From Mactromeris polynyma (Eukaryota; Mollusca; Bivalvia; Venerida; Mactridae), in NCBI GenBank assembly GCA_032209605.1, contig JASFXZ010000020.1, positions 2,549,501 to 2,613,500 of the forward strand: a stretch of DNA of 64,000 nt. Reading direction: 5' to 3'. How positions within the stretch are numbered: position 1 is the stretch's first letter; the number at the start of each line of letters is the position of its first letter. The notes beneath the pieces are model-generated. The model was given only the letters and a program-made list of their open reading frames with translations. It searched no databases and was not told the DNA's origin. The position numbers and the translations under genes were made by a program. This document shows, piece by piece, positions 12,807 to 22,788 of this stretch.

Positions 12807-12940
12807 GAATACAAGCAGAGTTGTACTATGTGAGGAATGGTATCCTGAACAAGTATGCTTTGTCCTTCAACATGCCAATACCTCCACAGATAGACTCCAT
12901 CTTCTTCACTTGGCAGAACCTCCGTCCCAAACCTCCTGAT
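12807..12940 (+). CDS. RYK: RYK/Derailed-like Wnt receptor, WIF domain exon (first part)
   Basis: This exon encodes the N-terminal part of an extracellular WIF (Wnt inhibitory factor) domain. The diagnostic match is AELYYVRNGILNKYALSF, close to the AELYYVRN..YALSF block of vertebrate RYK, followed by IDSIFFTWQ, equivalent to the FTW block. It is bounded by a pyrimidine-rich acceptor TTTCAG (ending 12806) and a consensus donor GTAAGT at 12941. It begins with the last two bases of a split codon and ends in phase 0, matching the next exon. RYK proteins are single-pass Wnt-binding receptors with an atypical, largely inactive kinase domain, acting in axon guidance and planar polarity. The signal-peptide exon is not visible upstream. 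Loss of function cannot be judged from a partial gene. Confidence 0.93.
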
Positions 12941-14019
12941 GTAAGTATTGACATTCTGTTTGTAGAGTAGTTCCTGACTGTTGGTTAAAGAGAGATTAAG
13001 CTGCTACAGGGAACACCATGTACTCAAGACAATGCCTCCCCATACAGACCCCCACCCCTGGGAACCAAAAGTTTACAAAACATTGGGCGCTGAGGAGGTG
13101 CAAGGGTAAACATGTATGCACATTATTGTTATTCTCTCTCTTCAAACCACCATAAAAGATACCATCAGACTGAATTGTTTAATGGGACTAAATAAACTCT
13201 ACCAGAGGAATGATTGGTACAACTTTGTCACTTGATTTCTGATTCACTTGTGGCATGATATCAACTCTTTTGTGCAAGTTCCATTAAGGACTAAGATATG
13301 TTAAGTCAGAAAAGTCTATGTGTTTGACTTGTAACTCATCTAGTGATGAAAACTGTACAAAACTGTAACTTAACTTAAATGTAAACCATTCCAAAATGTG
13401 CAATATTTGATTTTGAATGCAGGACTATTAGGTTCTCTTGCGTCCCTTTTGTGTCTCCTGCCTCCAGTTATCGAGGTCTAACCTGTTGGTTTATCTTATC
13501 CCAGATTGTTAACCTACCCTTAACCTGCTTGACTCAATATTTGCTCAGAAGCTTTCGGGGCTTTGATAAAAACTCCCAAGATTTTAACAAATATCAAACA
13601 TATTTCTAGTACTCTATCTCTCTCACCAGCTGAGGGTTCAACAGGAGCCCTGCTAGGAATACTTCAGTCCTTGATGACAAATTCCTTTTTGTCCTTTAAG
13701 TCGTTGTTGTAAACGGGTCCACTATCAGCTGTCAACTTCAAGTCAGTCAAATAGATTAGTTAAAGTGCTCTCTGTCGTCGTGTTTTCTACAGTTTGTCAT
13801 CTTTGGTGGTCAGTGTATGTTAGTATAAGATTTGTATTAATACACTTCAGTGTATATTTGCATAGATTTTTATGGCTGTTCATTGTGATATTTTGATGTA
13901 AAGTTAGGGTCGAATCATATTGGTTGTTTATGATTAAAGCAGACTGCTGTTGTTCATGGATCACACCTGGGCTTGTCTACAAGCAATTGTTTTTGGTACT
14001 AACTGTCAGGGGGAGGCTC
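12941..14019. other. RYK intron, 5' part, with a dispersed-repeat fragment
   Basis: A fragment at about 13005-13115 (CAGGGAACACC, AAGACAATGCCTCCCCATAC, TGAGGAGGTGCAAGG) resembles 19575-19690 in the intron after the next exon (AAGACAATGCCTCTCCAAAC, AGAGGCGCAAGG), so both are copies of one dispersed element of unknown class. The remainder is ordinary intron. Confidence 0.5.
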
Positions 14020-14262
14020 CGAGAGCGAGTGGTGATGGTCGCTGACTTCGACTCTGTGACTTGCCCCTCACTGTTGCGGGTTTAAATCCAACTGGGGATG
14101 TAGAGTTATTGAGGAAGCCATCCAGCTGGCTGCCAGAAGTTCAATGTGTGTTCAATGTGTCCGTCCACCTGGGGTCTTCCGTCCACCTGGGGTCTACCTC
14201 CACCCTAATAACTGGATCAGTCACTACATGACCCTGGCTGTATATGTTGCTTGAGGTCACTG
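14020..14262 (+). mobile_element. Degenerate tRNA-headed SINE, copy 2
   Basis: The same block order as at 8728-8945: GGTCGCTGACTTCGACTC, TGCGGGTTTAAATCCAACT (B-box position), GGATGTAGAG, CCATCCAGCTGGCTGCCAG, CCACCTGGGGTCT and CCCTGGCTGTAT. The CCGTCCACCTGGGGTCT segment is duplicated at about 14160-14195. It lies sense-oriented in the RYK intron. Confidence 0.7.
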
Positions 14263-15808
14263 ATGCATTTCTTGCTGCATTGAACAGATGTGACAATGTC
14301 CTATATCTGTCCTTGAAAGGGTTGAATTACATGCAAATAGGATTTCTAATTATAATATTCATGATGATGATTATACAATTAGATGAGGTCATTAACTTTT
14401 GTACTTTTTGAATAATAAGGCTAAATAATAAATACGTTTTAGTTCAGGTGGCATGGCCAAGAAGACTTAGGGTGCTGGGGCTGTCCAAAGGTTTGGGCTT
14501 AGGGTGGGCCTAAATTTTAGGTCATTTTTTAGTTTTGCTCAGGACTTGTAAAATGGCAATGACACTGTTTTATTCTTTGTTTATAATCATTATCATTATC
14601 GAATATAATGCTACAATAAATCGGAATTGCTTGTTTGAAAATCTTATGTTCAATGATCTCTGTTTATGTTCGTATTTGTACTCAGATATACATGTAAGGT
14701 TGGGGGCTCATGCCAGTGTGTCCCAGCCCCCTGGATCTGCTAGTGGGACGAGTAATTCAGAAAGTTATTTTATTTTCATTTTGGATTATAGGTGATAATG
14801 ATTGCTTTGTTTGATTGGTTCACATTTGATGGCTTTACTCTCATTGTAAAGAAAATGGCTTTCTTCGTCCATGCAAGTGATTTAAACTCAGTTTAGAATT
14901 AAAAGCTGCAGGAACAATTTTTACTCTTTCCAATTCTTCAAAAAAATGTTGGAATGGAAAAACTAAAGTAAATCGGAAGACCGGACCCAACATATTTTTA
15001 TTGTCCTAATTTACATCCATTTCCTTGCCTAAAAATTTAAGGAAGCACAACGTAATCTGCAGTCAGCTTGCATATTGTCATAACAGATGGGATGGTCTCA
15101 AATATTTCCTATGTGTTTTATATTTGTTCCGTCATTCTGTCAATTATATTCATGTCTCTTCTAGCTCTATACGGAAGATTTTCTTGCCTCCGCAAATCTT
15201 AAAGGCAGACAGTGATGCGGTTATTACCAGCGACTTCAAACACACATTTATTCTGTTATGCAATTTATATTGTAAATAGGAATGTCTGAATGAGACAGTT
15301 AAAGGCATGTTGTAGAATGGTCGTAGTGATCTAGGATGAAATATCGTTTGTCGCAAATTAAGTTAGAGATAGTTCAGTAAAATACTTTCCAATTTGATAA
15401 CCATTCAAATGGCGACAGGCATTCTGTAATTATAGCCCTTGAATTATCCAAATTTGAACAAATTAGTTAACTGCCTGTTTGCTAACTCAAAGAGTTATCA
15501 CTTTAACTGTCATGAAAATTATTAATAAAATTTATAGTTACAATATCTCAGTCAAACTTGTTAACCAGCCTGAGTTTGCGATCGCTGCTGTAAAGTTATG
15601 GCCCTTTGCCAGATTTTAACAAAGTAGCACTGTCTATATTTCGAAATAAATCTCATGTCACAATGTATCTTCTTAGGTACGTCAAATTGAAATGGGCTGT
15701 TCAAAACTGTGTAAAATTTCTGACCTGATGAAGTTGAATGAATGAGGTCAAACTGTATGTGTTTATTTTGTACAATACATAAAATGTTCAATATTTTTAT
15801 ATTTATAG
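14263..15808. other. RYK intron, 3' part
   Basis: AT-rich intron with no repeat recognised. Open frames of 68-86 codons on both strands have no domain. Confidence 0.55.
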
Positions 15809-15908
15809 ATGTTTTACAAGATGAGATTCAAAGTATCCCATCCTACAGCCATGGACATGCCAAGACCAAGTATTTCACCTGATGGCACTGTCCCTACATC
15901 ACTATCAA
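15809..15908 (+). CDS. RYK: RYK/Derailed-like Wnt receptor, WIF domain exon (middle part)
   Basis: A 100-base exon with acceptor TTTATAG (ending 15808) and donor GTAAGA at 15909. It starts in phase 0, as required by the preceding exon, and ends leaving one base. The encoded YKMRFKVSHPTAMDMPRPSI aligns with the vertebrate RYK segment YKLGFQV..AMDMPQ..ISVQG; a following GTVPTSLS matches its GEVPRTLS. The AMDMP motif is highly characteristic of RYK and makes the assignment secure even though this exon is too short to stand out as an open frame. It contributes central beta strands of the WIF barrel. Confidence 0.93.
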
Positions 15909-16602
15909 GTAAGAAAACACTAAAACTATTTTTGCTTAAATTAGGCTTTTGTGTTACAAAATTAAATTAATTGAATTTGCATGAAAATAAATGACTTCAC
16001 ATTGGAATATGTATTTATTGATCTCTTTGTTTGAAGTTTCCGTGAAGAAAATATATTTAATCTAGGCTGTATGCATTACAACCATTATATGCTCTGCACT
16101 CAGAATTCAAAATTAGCTCCACTGTGTCATATTTGGGATATCTGTGACTAGCTTTGTTAGAGCTGAATAAGGATTAAGTGACGAGTAGTGAAAATGAATG
16201 TTATACTCGGTACTTGCTGTTAAATCTCAGATTTATACTAAAACATTGAACAATGTACACCACAAAGAATTCTAAGTACCGGTACCAGTATAAGCATTTT
16301 ATTCCTGTTGACACTCACAGACTTCCACACTCAGACTTGGCTGAGTAACTAGTGGGGCCTTAATGCACAAACATTTTAAGACTGAAACTCAGACCTAGAT
16401 TTCCAATTTCAAAAGTTAAATTCACCAGCCTTTCGTTTTCAGTATATCTATACGGATGAATTTTTGTCAGGAAAATTCATGTTGCACACTCTATATTTTT
16501 GCCAAGGTATCAAAATCTATACTGTTATAACGAAATAGCAGCAAAATAAAATTCAACATTTTAAAGTCAAAAGTCTGACTTTCAGTCCTAAAATATTTGT
16601 GA
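15909..16602. other. RYK intron segment before the 29-bp satellite
   Basis: AT-rich intron without recognised elements. Confidence 0.5.
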
Positions 16603-17296
16603 GTGAGGCCCCAGAGTTCTGAGTGCCATGAGTGAGGCCCCAGAGTTCTGAGTGCCGTGAGTGAGGCCCCAGAGTTCTGAGTGCCGTGAGTGAGGCCCCA
16701 GAGTTCTGAGTGCCATGAGTGAGGCCCCAGAGTTCTGAGTGCCATGAGTGAGGCCCCAGAGTTCTGAGTGCCGTGAGTGAGGCCCCAGAGTTCTGAGTGC
16801 CATGAGTGAGGCCCCAGAGTTCTGAGTGCCGTGAGTGAGGCCCCAGAGTTCTGAGTGCCGTGAGTGAGGCCCCAGAGTTCTGAGTGCCATGAGTGAGGCC
16901 CCAGAGTTCTGAGTGCCGTGAGTGAGGCCTCAGAGTTCTGAGTGCCATGAGTGAGGCCCCAGAGTTCTGAGTGCCGTGAGTGAGACCCCAGAGTTCTGAG
17001 TGCCGTGAGTGAGGCCCCAGAGTTCTGAGTGCCGTGAGTGAGGCCTCAGAGTTCTGAGTGCCGTGAGTGAGGACCCAGAGTTCTGAGTGCCGTGAGTGAG
17101 GCCTCAGAGTTCTGAGTGCCGTGAGTGAGGACCCAGAGTTCTGAGTGCCGTGAGTGAGGCCTCAGAGTTCTGAGTGCCGTGAGTGAGGACCCAGAGTTCT
17201 GAGTGCCGTGAGTGAGGCCTCAGAGTTCTGAGTGCCGTGAGTGAGGCCCCAGAGTTCTGAGTGCCGTGAGTGAGACCCCAGAGTTCTGAGTGCCGT
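16603..17296. repeat. 29-bp GC-rich tandem satellite, about 24 copies, within a RYK intron
   Basis: Unit: GAGTGAGGCCCCAGAGTTCT then GAGTGCCRT. Variants alternate CCATGAG and CCGTGAG. From about 17041 to 17220 units alternate strictly between GGCCTCAG and GGACCCAG, a 58-bp dimeric higher-order repeat. Since 29 is not a multiple of 3, each minus-strand frame cycles through the same 29-residue pattern and all three stay open; these open frames are artefacts. The array is markedly more GC-rich than its surroundings. Confidence 0.97.
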
Positions 17297-18304
17297 ACAG
17301 AGTCATACATATAACTGTAGGTCCTGATGTTTGCCTACTTGCAGAAACCTTGTGTTACGTGTAGACCACCTCAGTCTTGAGTTCCCCGCTTTACTATTAA
17401 ATGACCTTCAGTACACTTGTAGATTGCTGTATATCAATCGGTGGTTACCATATCGAGGACTGAAAGCGAAACTGTTCTAAGCGCAAATAAATGAAGAAGA
17501 AGTTTGGACAGTTTTGCGTTCAACCCTCGATATGTAAATTGTGTAATACAGGAGTCTTACTTATTGGTTCAATTATTCGTCTGCGCTTACAAATGAACCA
17601 GGGGAAGGTATACTCAAGATGGCCATTCTGGCGATGAAATTTCATGTGTTTTTCTCCCTATCCATACAAGTATGCATGTTTGTCTGTAATAAAGAATTGT
17701 TTCTATTAAACATGTAAATGTTTCGTCCATTTTGGTTACAACTTATACAGTTTGGGCTTGTGATGTAGGAATTGCTTATAGTTTTATTGAACCTAAAGTG
17801 TTTCTAGAAGTAAAGTCAAGACAATGCAGTAAGTGAATGTTTTAAGTTTAAAAAAATGGGAAATCAGCAATTTTTCAGATTTTTCGCAAATGAAAATGTT
17901 TGCAACAGGCTGAAATGAGTCCTGTTACATTTAATTGACAAGTACAGTATGTAAAATATACCTCTCTGAACAGGAAATTTACTCTGGCATATATTTCATG
18001 ACTTTCTTGAATTTATGAAATTTGTTGTCATTTCCATTCTGTGAACTTTACCATTTATACAGCATGAATGAGTGTGATTGAATGGAGATCGTGATAAAAA
18101 AATTCCAGTATTACATTTTCATGTGTACAGCTGTCTTTGAAAAATGCACTGCATTCCATACAGACATTCTGCAGAATTGTTTTGCCCTAAGGCCACACTA
18201 AGAAGTATATTTGTTTGTTTTCTTCCCTACCTACCCGCCAAAATGCTGCACTCCTAAAGAATTTGATCGGCCTCAGTCAAAATTATTGCTTTTTTGGTGC
18301 AGCC
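17297..18304. other. RYK intron with a 90-bp imperfect palindrome
   Basis: Within this stretch, 17445-17537 can fold back on itself (see the separate entry). The rest is AT-rich and featureless. Confidence 0.5.
17445..17537. repeat. Imperfect palindrome, hairpin or MITE remnant
   Basis: The left arm TTACCATATCGAGGACTGAA plus AGCGAAACTGT is matched in reverse complement by ACAGTTTTGCGTTCAACCCT plus CGATATGTAA, with about 33 bases between the arms. Arm identity is roughly 80-85 percent by eye. No target-site duplication is evident. Confidence 0.7.
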
Positions 18305-18522
18305 ATACTAACACGTACGGCTTAAATGCTATTTGCATATCAGTATTGTGTAAACCAATCAAATCTTACGTTAATCACTAAAGGAACTTCTCTTCAATCA
18401 AACAACAATGGTTAACCTTTCGATAAGGGGTATGTTACCTTACCGAAATCCATTTTGGATCAGGAGGTACCAGCAATTGTAACATTTCGTCATTTTTTTA
18501 TGTTGTACAACAAATCTTAACC
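18305..18522 (+). repeat. Dispersed repeat family A, copy 1
   Basis: Blocks CTATTTGCATATCAGT, GTAAACCAATCAAATCTTAC, AACTTCTCTTCAA and CAACAAATCTTAA occur in the same order, reverse-complemented, at 48605-48875. No coding capacity is visible and the class is unknown. Confidence 0.8.
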
Positions 18523-19574
18523 TTCGAATTGCGCCGAATATGTTTTTTCAAGATATTTCCCTAACTTGCCCACGTAGGATGGGAGACGACAAACATTTAA
18601 AACTGTGGCCTAAACCTGGCTCTATAGCATTTAAGGCAGGCTAATGGAATGTGTATTTTCTGCCAAGTAATGTTAATTGTTTCCTTCAAAGTAATTATTA
18701 TCGTGATTGTATGTATTAATTGTTTTTACCTTGTCCTGACATGCAGTAAATTAGATGACAAAGTCACTGGCAGCTCTATCTGTATAAGAAATGGAAACAT
18801 CAGGACGTGTCAATGAATTGTTCACTTACATACTGGTAGCATGTGCTACTGATGTCCCTGGAATCTTTGAAAAGACACTTTTAGTTACATTTCTCTTTTG
18901 TTTCATTTTTTGTCTTTGGGTTATTTTTGCTCTCCATTGTGAAAAATGGAAACAATTGGAAAATTCTGTATGCATTACCTCGGAAAGTTGGCTACAATTT
19001 TGCTGGGAAAATGTTTATCACAATGATTTATTATTCCTCTGTCTGAAGTTTATTTATTGTTTTTTATTTTTATTGGAGAAATTTCAAAAGTGTGTTTTAA
19101 CGCACTTTCCAAAAGTGACAGGATCATGACAGTGAAATATGTTCTAATTTCATATGGTAACACTTATTGCTACTAGGCAGTGTAGGGCAGTGTGCCCCAA
19201 AGTATGAAAAAGTGGAGAAACACATGATGTACACTTGAAATGTTTTACAGAAGTCTCCATAAAGTTCAACTTATTCTTTTTCATTTTTTTCTCTCGAAAC
19301 AAAAACATGTTTTTACTTACTTGCCATATTGTGGAATATAATGCCGAATTGGCGGAAGCAAAAAAAATGGTGGGCATTCAATCCCACACACATTCAATAA
19401 TAATCTTAAATGAAAAAAGAGCTTAAATTTTGAATCACATTCCCAATTACTTTAACATATGTTGAAAATGATGTTTGCCAATACCTTGAAACTTAATATT
19501 CTGTTTTATTAGTCAAAATTTGATCATTGCTCTGACTGCAGTAAATGGCCATTTGAAAAAAGAGAGAAAAAGTT
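18523..19574. other. RYK intron segment
   Basis: A 112-codon open frame at 18791-19129 is rich in Phe and Leu, reflecting T-rich DNA. It has no domain, and I do not support it as a gene. Confidence 0.5.
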
Positions 19575-19690
19575 GCTTCAGGGAATATAAGACAATGCCT
19601 CTCCAAACAGATCTACGGGTAAACAACAATCCATAAGACATTTAACGAGATCAAGGGTACATACGTTGGGGAACAGAGGCGCAAGGAATT
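19575..19690 (+). repeat. Dispersed repeat fragment related to 13005-13115
   Basis: Shares CAGGGAA, AAGACAATGCCTC, CCAAACAGA, GAGGCGCAAGG and similar blocks with the fragment in the earlier RYK intron. The less AT-rich sequence on to about 20010 may belong to the same element. Confidence 0.5.
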
Positions 19691-20077
19691 GCCTGGTCAA
19701 CCATAAGGGATAACTAGGAGAATCAAAGAAGACAAACAGGGGGGGGGTATAACGGATGGAATACATCACAGGACAATTCAAGAAAGCTGGCAACAATAGG
19801 CCAAAAGTCGGGAGAAAATAACATGAAAACTATATAAAGTGAAAGAATTGCACAGGGGAAAGGGATATTTAACATACATTTAATATACAATAGAAATAAT
19901 AACAATACAGCGAATTGCAGCCTTGGAACTGTCAGTAAAATACCAAAACCATCATCTTTCTCAGGGAAGTGAGTATAGATATGGAATGTTCCATTGTCTT
20001 GATTATTGTGTTTTAAGTCTGTGCCCATGACAATTCCTAAGGTGGTACCTTCAGTTCTTTGATATTTATATTTTCAG

Positions 20078-20212
20078 CATTTAAGATACAGTTTCCATGT
20101 ACAGGAGCTTTTACTACAGAGGTGGATGTAAATGTACAGATGAATATCAGTATCTTCTCAGCATCCAATGTAACTGTGCTGAACTTCCGACGAAAAAAGT
20201 TTTGTACCAAAG
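20078..20212 (+). CDS. RYK: RYK/Derailed-like Wnt receptor, WIF domain exon (last part)
   Basis: A 135-base exon behind TTTTCAG (ending 20077), with donor GTAAGA at 20213. Its first two bases complete the codon left open at 15908 (giving Thr), so the reading frame is continuous. It encodes FPCTGAF..EVDVNVQMNISI and NVTVLNFRRKKFCTK, matching SCTGK..NLTV..NFTVLNFKRRKMCYK of vertebrate RYK. The two cysteines, in CTG and FCTK, correspond to the conserved WIF disulfide, and MNIS and SNVT are N-glycosylation sequons. The exon ends in phase 1. The expected linker, transmembrane and pseudokinase exons were not found in the remaining 43.8 kb, so they probably lie beyond the window, although a short divergent exon could have been missed. 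Confidence 0.94.
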
Positions 20213-20280
20213 GTAAGACATTATTTTGTTTTGATGTGACATGTGATTAGGAAACCTTTTACTGTTTAGAAATGCTTTAA

Positions 20281-20585
20281 ATGTTTTCACTTTTTCATCA
20301 GCCGGTCTAGTTGGCTGTGGTCTATTCCTTTGTCATTTGCCACTTTAGTTGTCTTTAGCATATGTTTTGTCATTGGCCATTTTGGTTGGCTGTGACCTAC
20401 CCTTTGTCGGCCATTTTTTGGTGGCCTATTCTATCCCTCTGTTGTTAGCCATCTTCTGGATTCCAGCTTGGCTGTGGTCTATCCTTTTGTCATTTGCAAC
20501 TTTAGTAGGCAGTGGCCTACCCTTTTGTTATTTCATTGGCCATAATCAGAATTCCTGGTTAGCTAAGGCCTATAACTGGTATTAA
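20281..20585. repeat. Degenerate tandem repeat of a TTGGCTGTGGCCTAC-type unit
   Basis: Five or so diverged copies of a roughly 50-60-bp unit built from GTTGGCTGTGGTCTAT, CCTTTTGTCATTTG and GGCCATTTTGG-like blocks, starting 68 bp after the RYK exon. A 78-codon open frame at 20349-20585 is a product of this repeat. Confidence 0.6.
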
Positions 20586-20667
20586 AGAACAAAGTTGCAA
20601 CAACACTTTTAGCTTAATAGATGTTACCAATACGATGCATGTCTACCTTCACTCAAAAGCTCCATTC

Positions 20668-20800
20668 AAAGATCGACCGTGAGCTCCCTTCACTAATTGA
20701 CACCTCCTTCCAAACATTGGCAGCCCCCTCCAAACATAGACAACACCTTGCAAACAAAGACAGCTCCCACAACCATTGACTGCTCCCTCCAAATAATGTC
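20668..20800. repeat. Short degenerate tandem repeat, CTCC..CAAACATTGACAGC type
   Basis: About five imperfect copies of a unit near 25 bp built from CTCC, CAAACAT or CAAACAA, and GACAGC or GACAAC. Confidence 0.55.
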
Positions 20801-22017
20801 CATTTTCTCTTGTCCCCATGTGTGTTCTAATTTAGCGTGCCGTGCTATATTTGTCTGTCAGATAGCAGAATGATATCTTCAGTGTGTTTAGACATTTTAA
20901 AAGGAAATAAGAATTGGAATATATTTGCAGTCATCGTGTTAAGGCAGGAAATGTCTAAGAAGTTGATGCATAGTACCTTGGAGGCACATATAAAACATAT
21001 TTTTCTTATACAGAGAATGTTTAAGTTAAGCAGATCTGTCATATTGGATTGGAAACACAGAAGCTTTTATTAGATTACCATTGGAAGTAAGCCTCATCTG
21101 AGATTGAATTTGGTGAGGCATTTGTAATAATACAGCGTTACTTACAAAATAACAATGTACTTAGCGTCTCTCAAATATGAATGAACCATATCGCATATTG
21201 GGAAATGCCATTAAATGGGAATTTTGTCCTTCGAATAAACTGAACCTGATGTACGAATCAATATCTATCCATCAATTATAACGGAAGGGATCAGCGGAAA
21301 TGTGAAATGACAAGTATAGAGAATGCATTTGATTACTATTGTTAATGACATTAGGATTATGGGATAGCTATTTTTGTTGTTACTTGACTTTTCCTGGGGG
21401 AACATGGAATGGAAGATCTATGTTCGCGTGGTTTGGGTTGGTTTAGGCCATGGAAAGGAAAAGATTGTATGTTTTTTGAGTGATTGGTTTTTGGAAGTGT
21501 CAAGAAAGTAATTTCATTTTAGTGGTTTGGGTTCTGTAAAAAAATGCAAGATATTGTACTTCGCCTGTTTGACATTTTTTTGGAATGGGTACAGTCATGT
21601 TCTGTAGGAACAAGCTCATAATTTGATCATTGATAAAAATAGGGTTTACGCAAGCTTTTTTTAGAAGATGGAGCCTCTTTTTACGCAACAAAATGCCAAC
21701 TTTTTCAGCATGTTTTTCGTTTCTGTTTCATGTTTAAGACATCAATGAGTGTGCATCACTGATCAAGAATAGTAACCTCTGACAGAACCTTCACAGAAAT
21801 GATTTATCACATGGTTTTACCGGTTCTGTTGTCGTATATCTGGAAAAACTTAACTCAATTCTCCTACACTATGATTCAGTATGACATCATCTGCATTTTC
21901 TTGTTACTGACAGTCATACCTATTGTGTAAATTTCTGACAAAATGCATCACTTTGAGCGATAATTACATAACAGTAAATGATGTACTTTGAAGCACTAAC
22001 CCGATCGGGATAAAGTC
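20801..22017. other. Probable RYK intron, no feature seen
   Basis: AT-rich sequence. Open frames of 63-78 codons on either strand have no domain and no splice context that continues RYK. Confidence 0.5.
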
Positions 22018-22788
22018 AGCTCTTTAATTAGGTGACTTCTGAGGAGCAGTAGTGTAGGGGATTAAGGGGTCAGCCACCTTACCTGGAGATAATATGGCAC
22101 TTTAATAAGGGATTTCTGAGGAGCAGTAGTGTAGGGGATTAGAGTTGAGGCCACTTTACCTGGTGATAATATGGCACTTTAATAAGGGACTTCTGTGGAG
22201 CAGTAGTGTAGGGGATTAGGGGTAGGCCACTTTACCTGGAGATAATATGGCACTTTAATAAGGGACTTCTGAGGAGCAGTAGTGTAGGGGATTAGGGTTG
22301 AGGCCACTTTACCTCTGGAGATAATATGGCACTTTAATAAGGGACTTCTGTGGAGCAGTAGTGTAGGGGATTAGGGTTGAGGCCACTTTACCTGGAGATA
22401 ATATGGCACTTTAATAAGGGACTTCTGAGGAGCAGTAGTGTAGGGGATTAGGGTTGAGGCCACTTTACCTGGAGATAATATGGCACTTTAATAAGGGACT
22501 TCTGAGGAGCAGTAGTGTAGGGGATTAGGGTTGAGGCCACTTTACCTGGAGATAATATGGCACTTTAATAAGGGACTTCTGTGGAGCAGTAGTGTAGGGG
22601 ATTAGGGTTGAGGCCACTTTACCTGGAGATAATATGGCACTTTAATAAGGGACTTCTGAGGAGCAGTAGTGTAGGGGGTTAGGGGTAGGTCACTTTACCT
22701 GGAGATAATATGGCACTTTTATAAGGGACTTCCGAGGAGCAGTAGTGTAGGGGATTAGGGGTAGGCCACTTTACCTGGAGATAATATC
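22018..22788. repeat. 77-bp tandem satellite, 10 copies
   Basis: Unit blocks: GGGACTTCTGAGGAGCAGTA, GTGTAGGGGATTAGGGTTGA, GGCCACTTTACCTGGAGATA and ATATGGCACTTTAATAA. GAGGAGC and TGGAGC variants intermingle, and the edge copies carry the shorter GGGGTAGG form. The array ends sharply at GGAGATAATATCATATG. Confidence 0.96.

Noticed and set aside
16491..17310. Four minus-strand His/Leu-rich frames
   Set aside because: All three minus-strand phases of the 29-bp satellite are open, so these frames carry no coding evidence.
18791..19129. 112-codon Phe/Leu-rich frame in the RYK intron
   Set aside because: Composition reflects T-rich DNA; it has no domain and lies between secure RYK exons on the same strand.
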